Shown here: in pieces, positions 34,831 to 43,084 of the stretch
Numbering within the stretch: position 1 is the stretch's first letter
Layout: the number at the start of each line of letters is the position of its first letter
NCBI GenBank assembly: GCA_013003215.1
Contig: JABDKD010000134.1
Span: 1 to 64,000, forward strand
Source: Pyrinomonadaceae bacterium
GTDB lineage: Bacteria > Acidobacteriota > Blastocatellia > Pyrinomonadales > Pyrinomonadaceae
Reading direction: 5' to 3'
DNA length: 64,000 bases
Program-made: the position numbers and the translations under genes
The notes under the pieces: generated by a model
Seen by the model: only the letters and a program-made list of their open reading frames with translations
Databases searched by the model: none
Told to the model about the DNA's origin: nothing

Positions 34831-36186
34831 TCAGGCTGCAACCGGCATTTTGATCGTGACCAGCAACCCTTCGTCCGTGTTCTTTGCGACTATCTCGCCA
34901 TCATGATTGCGAATTGCCTGCTCTGCAATCGCGAGGCCAAGCCCGACTCCACCCGACTTTCGGTCACGCGCCTGCGAGATCCGGTAAAAAGGTTTGAACA
35001 GCTTTTCCAGTTCCTCATCCGGCACGCCCGCTCCGAAATCACGAATCTCTAGTTTAGCCGTATGGAGATCACTGGTTAGCTTCACTTCTACTTTTGTACC
35101 TTTGGCGGTGTACCGGGATGCGTTACGCAGCACATTCTCCACGGCACTTCTGATCAGATTCTCATTACCATAGACAATGGCCATGTCCGGACTCGCCATC
35201 TCAACCCCTCGGTCCATAGACTTCGCTTCAAAATCCGCATCCGCTACGATCTCCGCAACCAGTTTTGTAAGGTCTACTTCGGACTTTTCGAAAGTCGCCG
35301 CCCCCGTTTCCAGTTTAGAAAGCGTAAGCAATTGGGAAATCAGATCATTCAATCGTTCCGATTCCTTCTCCAGACGATCGAGTAGCGGCACTGTTTGCTC
35401 GTTTGATTTTGAGCGCGCAAGTTCCAATGCTACGTTCATTCTTGCTAACGGAGAACGTAGTTCGTGGGAAATATCCTGTGTTAATCTTTTTTCCGAATCG
35501 ATCAGCGATTCGATTTGATCGGCCATGTCATCAAAGTCCTTAGCCAAAGACGCCAGTTCGTCTTTGCGGCCACCGATCTGAGTACCGACTCTTGACTCGA
35601 AATTTCCAACTGACAACGCTTTGGTTGCAGAACGCAGTTTTTCGATAGGTGACGTGAGATACCTGGCAAGCGCGTAACAGACTAGTCCACCGATAAGCAT
35701 TACCGAGAGAATCTGAAGTAATAGACGTGTAGTAAAGAACGGGGGGCCCTGAAATCTTCTGCGCTCCACGACATAAAGATATTTCTTACCATCCGCCGCA
35801 GTTGCCGTTTTCGCTACAAGAACTGACATTTCTAACCTTTTGAATTCCGGGTTACCGCTGGCGAACGCCCTTTCAACCAAATCATCGATATCTTTTATTT
35901 CTGAACCTGCGATCAGCTCGCGATCTTCGTCGTAAAACCCGATCGCGTTAAACCTGCGCCTTCTCTCAACCTGGCGCTGCAAGAATTTCTGAAGACCGGC
36001 AACGCCTTCACCGTTATATATCTGGATCGCTGTTTCGGCGGTATTTGCGGTTGCTTCACCGACAAACGCCCGCCTCTGACGGGCCAAAGATTCGGAACTG
36101 GTCGACCAATTCACGACCATGATCGCTCCTGCAATCAGCCCGATTGCAAGCCAAAACCAAAGAAAGATTTTTAAAAATAGACTCAT
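34831..36186 (-). CDS. cpxA: CpxA-like sensor histidine kinase
   Basis: This 451-residue kinase has two transmembrane helices (about 8-26 and 154-174) flanking a periplasmic domain of roughly 125 residues. HAMP follows at about 175-228, then a HisKA domain with phospho-acceptor His241 (DISHELRSPLA) and a HATPase domain (N-box NVLRNASRYT; G-box GVGLGLAI). The layout and the length of the periplasmic domain match CpxA. It is 2 bases from the response regulator, one operon. The gene's orientation opposite a CpxP/Spy-like gene with a Cpx-type site between them supports assignment to the envelope-stress pathway; sensed signal is inferred. Confidence 0.8.
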   Translation of the reverse strand: MSLFLKIFLWFWLAIGLIAGAIMVVNWSTSSESLARQRRAFVGEATANTAETAIQIYNGEGVAGLQKFLQRQVERRRRFNAIGFYDEDRELIAGSEIKDIDDLVERAFASGNPEFKRLEMSVLVAKTATAADGKKYLYVVERRRFQGPPFFTTRLLLQILSVMLIGGLVCYALARYLTSPIEKLRSATKALSVGNFESRVGTQIGGRKDELASLAKDFDDMADQIESLIDSEKRLTQDISHELRSPLARMNVALELARSKSNEQTVPLLDRLEKESERLNDLISQLLTLSKLETGAATFEKSEVDLTKLVAEIVADADFEAKSMDRGVEMASPDMAIVYGNENLIRSAVENVLRNASRYTAKGTKVEVKLTSDLHTAKLEIRDFGAGVPDEELEKLFKPFYRISQARDRKSGGVGLGLAIAEQAIRNHDGEIVAKNTDEGLLVTIKMPVAA

Positions 36187-36188
36187 CC

Positions 36189-36878
36189 TTAATCCGTAAG
36201 TGCGTAAATATATCCCACAGATCTTACGGTCTTTATCCTGTTCTCGCCGTCAGACCGCTTTCCGAGTTTCTTCCGCAGGTTACTGACGTGCATGTCCAGA
36301 CTCCGGTCGAATGGTGACAATTCCCTTTCAAGCACCTGAAGACTTAACTCTTCCTTTTCTATCACCTTACCTGCGTTTTCAAGTAGATATACCAGGAGTT
36401 CGAACTCAATAGCGGTTAAGGCGATCTTATCTCCGTCAAGCAATACGGTTCTGCCGGACTTCGAAATCTCCAGGTCCTCGACGATAAGTTTCTCGGGAGA
36501 CCCGCTCTCGACAACGGGTTCTGCCCTCCGCAAAATCGCACGGATACGCGCAACCAATTCCCTCGGATTAAAGGGCTTTGGCATATAGTCGTCGGCCCCG
36601 ATCTCAAGGCCCACGATACGCTCCATGTCGTCACCTCTCGCGGTTAACATCAAAACAGGTGTGTTCGATTCGGCTCTCAGATCCCGAAGTACATCAAATC
36701 CGTTTTTGGAAGGAAGCATGACATCCAGAATAACAAGATCCTGCTCTCCCTCGGCGGCTTTTTCAAGCCCTTCGGCCCCATCATGGACCGCTTCAACACT
36801 AAAACCCTCGACTTCAAGGTACTCACCCACAAGTTCGCAAAGGTCCTCATCATCATCAATTATGAGAATTTTCTCCAT
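36189..36878 (-). CDS. cpxR: CpxR-like response regulator (OmpR family)
   Basis: This 229-residue regulator has a receiver domain (Asp9/Asp10, phospho-acceptor Asp52 in VILDVMLP, Lys at MPKPF) and an OmpR-type winged-helix domain (LTAIEFELLVYLLENAGKV...SLDMHVSNLRKKLG). The ATG at 36878 is preferred over the TTG six bases upstream. It sits at the promoter-proximal end of the operon with the kinase. The site at 36924-36938, immediately upstream and facing both genes, has the sequence of the enterobacterial CpxR box, suggesting autoregulation. Confidence 0.83.
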   Translation of the reverse strand: MEKILIIDDDEDLCELVGEYLEVEGFSVEAVHDGAEGLEKAAEGEQDLVILDVMLPSKNGFDVLRDLRAESNTPVLMLTARGDDMERIVGLEIGADDYMPKPFNPRELVARIRAILRRAEPVVESGSPEKLIVEDLEISKSGRTVLLDGDKIALTAIEFELLVYLLENAGKVIEKEELSLQVLERELSPFDRSLDMHVSNLRKKLGKRSDGENRIKTVRSVGYIYALTD

Positions 36879-36923
36879 GTCCAATTATGATTCTAATTCA
36901 TTGCAAACGCTTTTGGTTGAACA

Positions 36924-36948
36924 TTTACACTTCTTTACACAAATTCAC
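36924..36948 (-). promoter_or_regulatory. CpxR-box-like direct repeats
   Basis: On the plus strand TTTAC-N5-TTTAC occurs at 36924-36938, which is GTAAA-N5-GTAAA on the minus strand, the exact E. coli CpxR consensus. A third near-copy (TTCAC, 36944-36948) follows with the same 10-base period. It lies between the divergent regulator and CpxP/Spy-like genes and could control both. Confidence 0.65.
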
Positions 36949-37050
36949 ACTTCCCTGACGCTTTTTCGGGTCGCAAATGCGTCATAATACCGAACGCAAA
37001 AACATTGCGTGAGTATTTTGAAATTATTGTTAACTTTATCAGGAGAAAAA

Positions 37051-37590
37051 ATGATGAAAAAGATTGTTGCTACATTTTCTGTCGTTGCTTTGGTTGCCCT
37101 CGGAACAGTATTTGTTTTCGGTCAAACCGGAGTAGGAAATACCGATGGTAAACGAGGCTTCGGCCACCACGGCAAACGTGCGGGCTTTGGGGGCCGCATG
37201 AAAGGACGTAAACACATGAAACGCATGTTCCGCCAATTGGATCTGACAGATGAGCAAAAGACTCAGATGAAACAGATCGCACAGTCCAGCAGGGAGAAGA
37301 TCAAACCTATACGCCAGCAGGTTCGAGAGAACAAGCAAACGCTGCGCGGACTCACTGATGGCGGAAATTTCGACGAGGCGCAAGTACAGGCAGTCGCCGC
37401 ACAACTCGGTTCCCTGCACGCTCAAATGATCGTCGAGAAAGAACGAACCAAAGCCGCGATGATCGCAATCTTGACCCCTGAGCAGAAGGCAAAAATGGCC
37501 CAGCTCAAGCAGGAATTCAAGGAAAAGCGAGAGGCTCGGAAGGCACGTTTCAAAGAAAGAAAGGAAGCGTCTGAAAAAACCGATAACTAG
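37051..37590 (+). CDS. CpxP/Spy-like periplasmic protein (LTXXQ motif)
   Basis: 179 residues with a signal peptide (KKIVATFSVVALVALGTVFVFGQ) and two LTxxQ motifs: LTDEQK near residue 62 and LTPEQKAKM near 136. It is rich in Gly, His, Lys and Arg, with a strongly charged helical body. CpxP and Spy are periplasmic chaperones or regulators; CpxP inhibits CpxA. AGGAG lies at 37041-37045, and either of the adjacent ATGs (37051, 37054) could start. It is divergent from the cpxRA-like operon, exactly the cpxP/cpxRA arrangement of enterobacteria. Hairpins follow at 37597-37612 and 37627-37655. Confidence 0.85.
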   Translation: MMKKIVATFSVVALVALGTVFVFGQTGVGNTDGKRGFGHHGKRAGFGGRMKGRKHMKRMFRQLDLTDEQKTQMKQIAQSSREKIKPIRQQVRENKQTLRGLTDGGNFDEAQVQAVAAQLGSLHAQMIVEKERTKAAMIAILTPEQKAKMAQLKQEFKEKREARKARFKERKEASEKTDN

Positions 37591-37626
37591 ATGATTCCCG
37601 CAAACATGCGGGCAGAATCAACGAAG

Positions 37627-37655
37627 ACCCGGGTCAGAATTGGCCCGGGTTTTAT
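37627..37655 (+). terminator. Rho-independent terminator after the CpxP/Spy-like gene
   Basis: ACCCGGG (37627-37633) pairs with CCCGGGT (37644-37650), followed by TTTTATT. A smaller hairpin (CCCGCA/TGCGGG, 37597-37612) precedes it. Confidence 0.88.
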
Positions 37656-37745
37656 TAATTAGATTCCCTTGGCATTATTGATGCTTGGAGTAATTATTTA
37701 AAGGTTGCTTTTTGTACCTGATTAGCTGTACATTTTTGGTGTCAT

Positions 37746-38033
37746 ATGCCGACAAACATTACGCAGATGGAAGATGTTGAGCGGGGAAAAACTGTCCTCA
37801 GGGTTTCCGGTGAGCTCATGCATAGCGATGCGGAATTGCTCGAGAGAATCGCTGTCGACCTGCGTAATACGAACGGAAAGAATTTAACCCTTGATCTTGC
37901 AGACCTCAGCTTTATGGACAGTGATGCGGCATCGATCGTGAAACGGATGGAGTCGGAACACGGTTTCGAGATCGAGGGGTTGCAGTTTTTTCTTCAGAAA
38001 GTAGTGGACGACGCGGAGAACCGGCATAAGTAG
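37746..38033 (+). CDS. STAS-domain protein (anti-anti-sigma factor-like)
   Basis: A 95-residue single-domain protein with the STAS pattern: strand-helix-strand, with KNLTLDLADLSFMDSDAASIVKRM (residues about 45-67) around the phospho-acceptor position, where Ser59 and the preceding Asp are in the usual place. Such proteins bind anti-sigma factors or form part of Rsb-type partner switches. No anti-sigma or phosphatase gene is adjacent, so the partner is unknown. ATG at 37746. Confidence 0.7.
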   Translation: MPTNITQMEDVERGKTVLRVSGELMHSDAELLERIAVDLRNTNGKNLTLDLADLSFMDSDAASIVKRMESEHGFEIEGLQFFLQKVVDDAENRHK

Positions 38034-38043
38034 AACGCTTTAT

Positions 38044-38211
38044 ATGGCGAAAACAAACTTAAGCACTCCCTTAAAATCACTGGCTGCCACTCGGCCCAAA
38101 CCGTCACATACCGGCGCATTTTTCGCACCGTATTTCTACTCAAATATACCCCTCATTGAAAGGATCATGATTTCGGAATTCTTCGTACCGGAGGTCGATG
38201 ACGCCGGATGA
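38044..38211 (+). CDS. Possible small ORF overlapping lpxD start
   Basis: An open frame of 55 codons begins at the ATG at 38044 and ends at the TGA at 38209-38211, overlapping the lpxD ATG by four bases (ATGA), which is the arrangement of translationally coupled genes. No clear Shine-Dalgarno is present. The product, starting [16 protein letters not shown], is unfamiliar. It may be a leader peptide or a chance frame. Confidence 0.3.
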   Translation: MAKTNLSTPLKSLAATRPKPSHTGAFFAPYFYSNIPLIERIMISEFFVPEVDDAG

Positions 38212-39206
38212 AGGTCTCTGCTATTGCAAAGATATTGGGTGGCCGCGTAAAAGGGGATGATTCCATTGAAATAGAGTCAATCGCTTCCTTTGACTCGGCG
38301 ACTAAAACCGACATTGCGTTTTGTGAGGGTACGACCTGCAAGAGCACACCCACCAAAGCGGGGTGTGTTATCGCTACGATCGACTCAGGATTTGAATCCG
38401 CACCGGCGATAATTTTTGTAGACAAGCCAAAGTTTTCATTTGCGATAATCGCGAACGAGTTGCGCAACAAGACTAAGCCAACGTCCGGAATTCATTCGAA
38501 CTCAATTATCTCGGACAGCGCCGTAATACATACGTCAGTTTCGGTCGGGAGTTTTTGTACGATTGAAGCCGGCGCGAAGATCGGGGCCGGCACAACCCTT
38601 ATGCCGGGCTCGTATGTCGGGGCCGACGTAACGATCGGTGAAAACTGTCTGGTTTATCCGAATGTGACAGTCGGAGAGAAATGCGTGATCGGAGATGACG
38701 TAGTTCTTTATAGTGGCGTCGTGATCGGGACCGATGGATTTGGATATGTTCGAGACGGCGAGAGAATAATCAAATTTCCCCAAATTGGAAAAGTAGTAAT
38801 CGGAAACCGAGTAGAAATAGGCGCAAATTCCTGCGTTGACCGCGGAGCTCTCAGCGACACTGAAATCGGAGACGATACCAAGATTGATAATCAGGTTCAG
38901 GTAGGGCACAACGTGTCCATAGGACGGAGAGTGTTAATAGCGGCACATGCCGGGATTTCGGGCAGCGTTGTGATTGAGGATGATGTCGTAATTGGCGGCA
39001 AGGCCGGTCTCGGCGACCACGTGACGATCAAACAGGGGGCCGTTTTGGGCGGCGGTTCAGGTGTTTATCCAGGAAAGATCGTACCCGCCGGTTTTTGGGC
39101 GGGCTCACCAATACAGCAGATCAGAGAATTTAAGAAGAAAGAGGCGCTGATTCGCTCCCTTTCAAAACATAATAAAGAAATCAGAACACTATTGAGTAAG
39201 TTTTAA
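38208..39206 (+). CDS. lpxD: UDP-3-O-acylglucosamine N-acyltransferase
   Basis: 332-residue LpxD adds the second acyl chain to UDP-3-O-acylglucosamine in lipid A synthesis. The N-terminal UDP-GlcNAc-binding domain (residues about 1-95) is followed by a left-handed beta-helix of hexapeptide repeats (about 100-290). The catalytic His is His234 in [11 protein letters not shown], and the block [12 protein letters not shown] near 173 is characteristic. The C-terminal helix ends in LSKF. Its presence, with lpxB and lptD in this window, shows a lipid A-bearing outer membrane. A hairpin terminator follows. Confidence 0.96.
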   Translation: MKVSAIAKILGGRVKGDDSIEIESIASFDSATKTDIAFCEGTTCKSTPTKAGCVIATIDSGFESAPAIIFVDKPKFSFAIIANELRNKTKPTSGIHSNSIISDSAVIHTSVSVGSFCTIEAGAKIGAGTTLMPGSYVGADVTIGENCLVYPNVTVGEKCVIGDDVVLYSGVVIGTDGFGYVRDGERIIKFPQIGKVVIGNRVEIGANSCVDRGALSDTEIGDDTKIDNQVQVGHNVSIGRRVLIAAHAGISGSVVIEDDVVIGGKAGLGDHVTIKQGAVLGGGSGVYPGKIVPAGFWAGSPIQQIREFKKKEALIRSLSKHNKEIRTLLSKF

Positions 39207-39209
39207 CCT

Positions 39210-39242
39210 AACGCCTTTGCGCCAGACAGCGCGGGCGTTTTT
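39210..39242 (+). terminator. Rho-independent terminator after lpxD
   Basis: The hairpin pairs ACGCC (39211-39215) with GGCGT (39234-39238), with an inner GCGC/GCGC pairing, followed by TTTTT. Confidence 0.6.
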
Positions 39243-39251
39243 ATAAGTCTT

Positions 39252-41678
39252 ATGGCAGCAACAATATCAAGGAAACTATCGAATTCATTTGAAGGCGCCT
39301 TGGCTGGCGGTGGCGATCCGGCCACCTCCCCCCTTTATGTCTTTGGTCCCCTTTTGAAACTGATCGTGATCGCCGGAGTGGCAAAAGTCACATTCGGAGC
39401 GACCATCTGGCTGACGGTTTTCACCGTGATCATGGTTTCGGCTATGTATCGCCAGGTGATGAGTTGGATTACGGACGGCTCGGGAGGAAGCGGTCTTGCA
39501 GAAGAAGAGTTTGGCGGCTGGGCTGTAAAAATAAACGCGGGCATCACTGTTATTGAATATACGTTGACGTTTCTTGTTTCGATGGCTGCCCTGGTTACCT
39601 TTGTCGCCGACCGCGCCTACGAATTCGGGATACCGATAAACGGGGCACTGTTTGGCATTCCGAGCGGCTACAAGATTGCGATCGCGATCGGGTTGAGCTT
39701 CTTTACCGGCTGGCTGGTGAATCGCGGGCCAAAGGTTTCGGCGAGGGCCTTTGGTCCAGCCACCGCAGGGGTACTCGGGTTGCTGTGGGTAATGATCTTC
39801 GCAACGATCTATCAGTTTGGAATCAACCTGCCTGTTCTTGATTTACAGGCTTTCTCAACCGAAGCGGTTAGATATGTAAGCGAGGCGGGAGAGCAAATCG
39901 AAACTAGCTTTCTCAATCTGACACTCGGCGGCTACGCGCGGATCCTTGCGCTGATGACCGGTATCGAGATCTTTGCGAACCTTGTAGCAGCGTACGAAGG
40001 AAGAAGAGCGGAGAAGAGTCGAAAGGCGTTCGGAAGTCTGATCATCATCATGGGCACAACCGCGTTGACGATGATCATCGTCGGCCCCGCAATTCTTAGA
40101 GTTTCCGCTGATACCGTCCTTTCGGAGGTTTCCGTTTTCACACAAACGATGAATGCGATCCTGCCGGCCTGGGCTTCTTATCTTGGAACATTGATAGGAA
40201 TCGCCGTTTTGCTTTCAGCGTGTGCAGCCGCGGCTCAAGGAGTCCAGAACTTGGCACTTGGATTAAGGTACCGCCATTACATTGCTGCGGATCTTGGTCA
40301 GCGAAATAAGTATGATGTTGCCGGAAAACCGGTCTGGATCATGATCGCAGTAATCGCTGTATGCTTTGTCCTTTTTGGAACACACGAAGAAACATACCTG
40401 GCGCTCTACGCTGCGGGCGTATTTATCCTTCTGAGCATGACCGGATGGGCAGCATCTAAACGGCTGCTTCGCGAGTTGCGTGAGTCTTTTTCAGTGCTGA
40501 AACTGGCCTCCCTTGTCGGGACCATGATCGCTTCAGCACTTACATCGATCGCTACGGTGATCATATTTGAAGAGCGGTTCTATGAAGGTGCGTGGCTCTA
40601 TTTTGTACTGATTCCCGCACTTTACGTGATATTTAGCTATTATCGCGGCCGCCTTGGCAAACCACCGTCAGTTGAAGAACGACTCGGTGCGATCCTTACA
40701 ATGCAGAAGTACTCGCCAACATCGATGCGCGAGATCAAGCTGGATGAGATTCCGTTTAAGAAGATAGTTGTACCTCTTGATGGTTCATCGCTTGCAGAAC
40801 AGGTAATTCCGACTGCAAGGGCATTTGCCCGCGCTTATGGTGCGGAACTCGAGTTTGTTGCGGTGGAACCTGAAGAATCAGGAGAAGACATCGAAGTTAC
40901 AGAGTCGGAAAAAATGGAACACCGGAGCGAGATCAAAAGGTACATAGGCCTCGTTTCCGATTTGATTACCGGAGACGGGCTGGATGTCGAGGCGCACTAC
41001 CGGTATGGAGATCCGGCTACCGAGATAAACAGCGTCGCGAATGAGACGAATTCGGACCTTATCATCATGTCGACGCGCGGTAAGTTTGATATTTCACAGC
41101 TGGTAAGCGCGAGTATGGCGCAGCGCGTTGTTCAGGGCGCATCCGCACCGACGCTTCTGATTCGGCCTACCAACAACTGGAGAAGCCGAAGATCAGAGTT
41201 CAAGCGAATTCTGATAGCACTCGACGGTTCGGAGGAGGCGGAAATGGTTCTTCCCTACATCCGGGCGTTTGCGATGAAGTTCAACAGTAGGGTGCTCCTG
41301 GTTTCGGTGCCCGAGGGATCCGAATCGGAAGGATATAGCGAAAAACTAAAGAAGTATCTGGATTCGATCGCCGAAAACCTAAAAGAGGAAGGCCTCGAGG
41401 CGTTTACTCACCATACCGGTTCCGGTCCTGCGAGGACTATTCTGGCCGTCAGTGAAGACCAGAGGGTCGACCTGATCATGATGGCTTCGCACGGTCGGGG
41501 CGGTGTTGTCCGGGCTGAGAAGGTTCCCATCGGAAGTGTAGCGGAGAAAGTCGTTAAAGAAACGATGTGTCCCGTATTCCTGCTTCCCCTCCATAAAATC
41601 GGATCGGTTATAAGGGACAGATCGATTGGAGAACCGGTGGAGGCAGTTGAGAACACGTCGGAAGACGCTGACAGTTAA
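39252..41678 (+). CDS. APC-type permease fused to two universal stress protein domains
   Basis: 808 residues. The first 460 residues or so contain about 12 hydrophobic helices in the pattern of APC-superfamily permeases. After a short linker (RGRLGKPPSVEERLG) come two UspA domains: one at about 503-655 and one at about 660-785. The second has a nearly canonical ATP loop GRGG-x8-GS (residues about 735-750); the first is degenerate. The architecture suggests a transporter regulated by nucleotide or stress state. The substrate is unknown; related fusions move amino acids. Its stop overlaps the convergent lpxB stop by four bases. Confidence 0.87.
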   Translation: MAATISRKLSNSFEGALAGGGDPATSPLYVFGPLLKLIVIAGVAKVTFGATIWLTVFTVIMVSAMYRQVMSWITDGSGGSGLAEEEFGGWAVKINAGITVIEYTLTFLVSMAALVTFVADRAYEFGIPINGALFGIPSGYKIAIAIGLSFFTGWLVNRGPKVSARAFGPATAGVLGLLWVMIFATIYQFGINLPVLDLQAFSTEAVRYVSEAGEQIETSFLNLTLGGYARILALMTGIEIFANLVAAYEGRRAEKSRKAFGSLIIIMGTTALTMIIVGPAILRVSADTVLSEVSVFTQTMNAILPAWASYLGTLIGIAVLLSACAAAAQGVQNLALGLRYRHYIAADLGQRNKYDVAGKPVWIMIAVIAVCFVLFGTHEETYLALYAAGVFILLSMTGWAASKRLLRELRESFSVLKLASLVGTMIASALTSIATVIIFEERFYEGAWLYFVLIPALYVIFSYYRGRLGKPPSVEERLGAILTMQKYSPTSMREIKLDEIPFKKIVVPLDGSSLAEQVIPTARAFARAYGAELEFVAVEPEESGEDIEVTESEKMEHRSEIKRYIGLVSDLITGDGLDVEAHYRYGDPATEINSVANETNSDLIIMSTRGKFDISQLVSASMAQRVVQGASAPTLLIRPTNNWRSRRSEFKRILIALDGSEEAEMVLPYIRAFAMKFNSRVLLVSVPEGSESEGYSEKLKKYLDSIAENLKEEGLEAFTHHTGSGPARTILAVSEDQRVDLIMMASHGRGGVVRAEKVPIGSVAEKVVKETMCPVFLLPLHKIGSVIRDRSIGEPVEAVENTSEDADS

Positions 41679-42829
41679 TGGGGGTCTAAAATAGCAGCGA
41701 TTTCGAGTGAAGCATTCTCAGTCGCGTTTTTCGATCCAAGCAAATCGGAGATTTTTGCCGCTGATTTTCTGAGGCGTTGATTGGTTTCAGGCTCCAGGAG
41801 CCTTACCAACTCTTCGCATAAGGAATCGGCGGTAAAGTCGTTTTGAATCAGTTCCTTGAAAACAGGCTCCCCAGCAATCAGGTTCGCCAGGCCAAACTGC
41901 CGTATAGGTACGATTTGCTTAAACATTGCGTAATTCAGCCCAGATGTTTTGTAAACAATAACCTGCGGTGTACCTATGAGCGCAGTTTCAAGGGTTGCTG
42001 TCCCGCTCGCGACCACAGCCACATCAGCGGCGTTGAGCACATCGCAAGTCTTGTCCCGGACTATTCTAAATTTTGAAGTTCCCTCGGGCCACTCGTGCGA
42101 AATCACCTTTTTTACCTCATCGGCTGACCTGCTCCTGGCCAAAGCGACGATGAAATCCACGGAACCGATCCGATCATTCAATAAGCGAACCCCCTTTACC
42201 ATCTCGGGAAAATTTCTCTCGATCTCTTTACGTCTGCTTCCGGGAAGCAATGCGATCACCCGAGAACCTTCGTGAATTCCCTGTGCTTCTAAAAACTCAC
42301 TTTTCGGCTGGGTTGGATTGACCACGCCTGCCAGCGGATGGCCAACATATGACACGTGTGTAACACCGCGCGACGCATACCATTCCTTTTCAAATGGAAG
42401 AATAGTGAGGAGTCTGTCAACATATCGGTCGATCGTCGTCACCCGGTACGATCTCCATGCCCAAAGCTGCGGTGAGATGTAGTAGACAATCTTAAAGCCC
42501 TTTTTTTTCAGTCGTTTAGCAAGCTTCAGATTAAACTCCGGAAAATCGACCAAGACCACAAGATCTGGCTTATTACTCTCCGCCGCTGCAACGAGTTTCT
42601 TCATCACCCCCAGGAACATAGGTACCGATTTGGCAACCTCAATGATTCCGAATATCCCAAAGTCATCCGAATGCACAACAGATTCAACTCCCTCATCGCG
42701 CATCCGCTGTCCCGTAGCGCCAAAGAACCGAAAATCCCCGTGCTTCTTGAGCGATCGCACTAGCTCCGCAGCATGCTTATCGCCCGAATCTTCTCCTGAG
42801 ACAATCAATATGGTTTTGGTTTTGGTCAA
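41675..42829 (-). CDS. lpxB: Lipid-A-disaccharide synthase
   Basis: 384-residue LpxB condenses UDP-2,3-diacylglucosamine with 2,3-diacylglucosamine 1-phosphate to form the lipid A disaccharide. Family blocks are ILIVSGEDSGDKHA, the VDFPEFNLKLAK segment, YYISPQLWAWRSYR and the VGHPLAG motif; the nucleotide-binding segment has LLPGSRRKEIERN. The first codon is TTG, backed by a good AGGAAG Shine-Dalgarno six bases upstream and no in-frame ATG nearby. It is convergent with the permease-Usp gene. Confidence 0.95.
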   Translation of the reverse strand: MTKTKTILIVSGEDSGDKHAAELVRSLKKHGDFRFFGATGQRMRDEGVESVVHSDDFGIFGIIEVAKSVPMFLGVMKKLVAAAESNKPDLVVLVDFPEFNLKLAKRLKKKGFKIVYYISPQLWAWRSYRVTTIDRYVDRLLTILPFEKEWYASRGVTHVSYVGHPLAGVVNPTQPKSEFLEAQGIHEGSRVIALLPGSRRKEIERNFPEMVKGVRLLNDRIGSVDFIVALARSRSADEVKKVISHEWPEGTSKFRIVRDKTCDVLNAADVAVVASGTATLETALIGTPQVIVYKTSGLNYAMFKQIVPIRQFGLANLIAGEPVFKELIQNDFTADSLCEELVRLLEPETNQRLRKSAAKISDLLGSKNATENASLEIAAILDPH

Positions 42830-43084
42830 TTAATACTTCCTTTCGGATTCTGATGGATAAGAATATGCATAAATCCTCTCCATCTAGCAACATGAGTCAA
42901 CCTTTTCCCCGTACATACGCATCTTATGCCTTGATTCCTGTTTGAACCGAAATACGACCTTTTTCGCGCTTGCAAGCGTGCAATATTAGGCATAGAATGA
43001 ATTCTTTTGTCCCCAAGAATCTGGGAAAGACCCCATAAATCGAAGATAGAATTTTCAGTTCGAGATTCGATCGGAGGAGATTTA

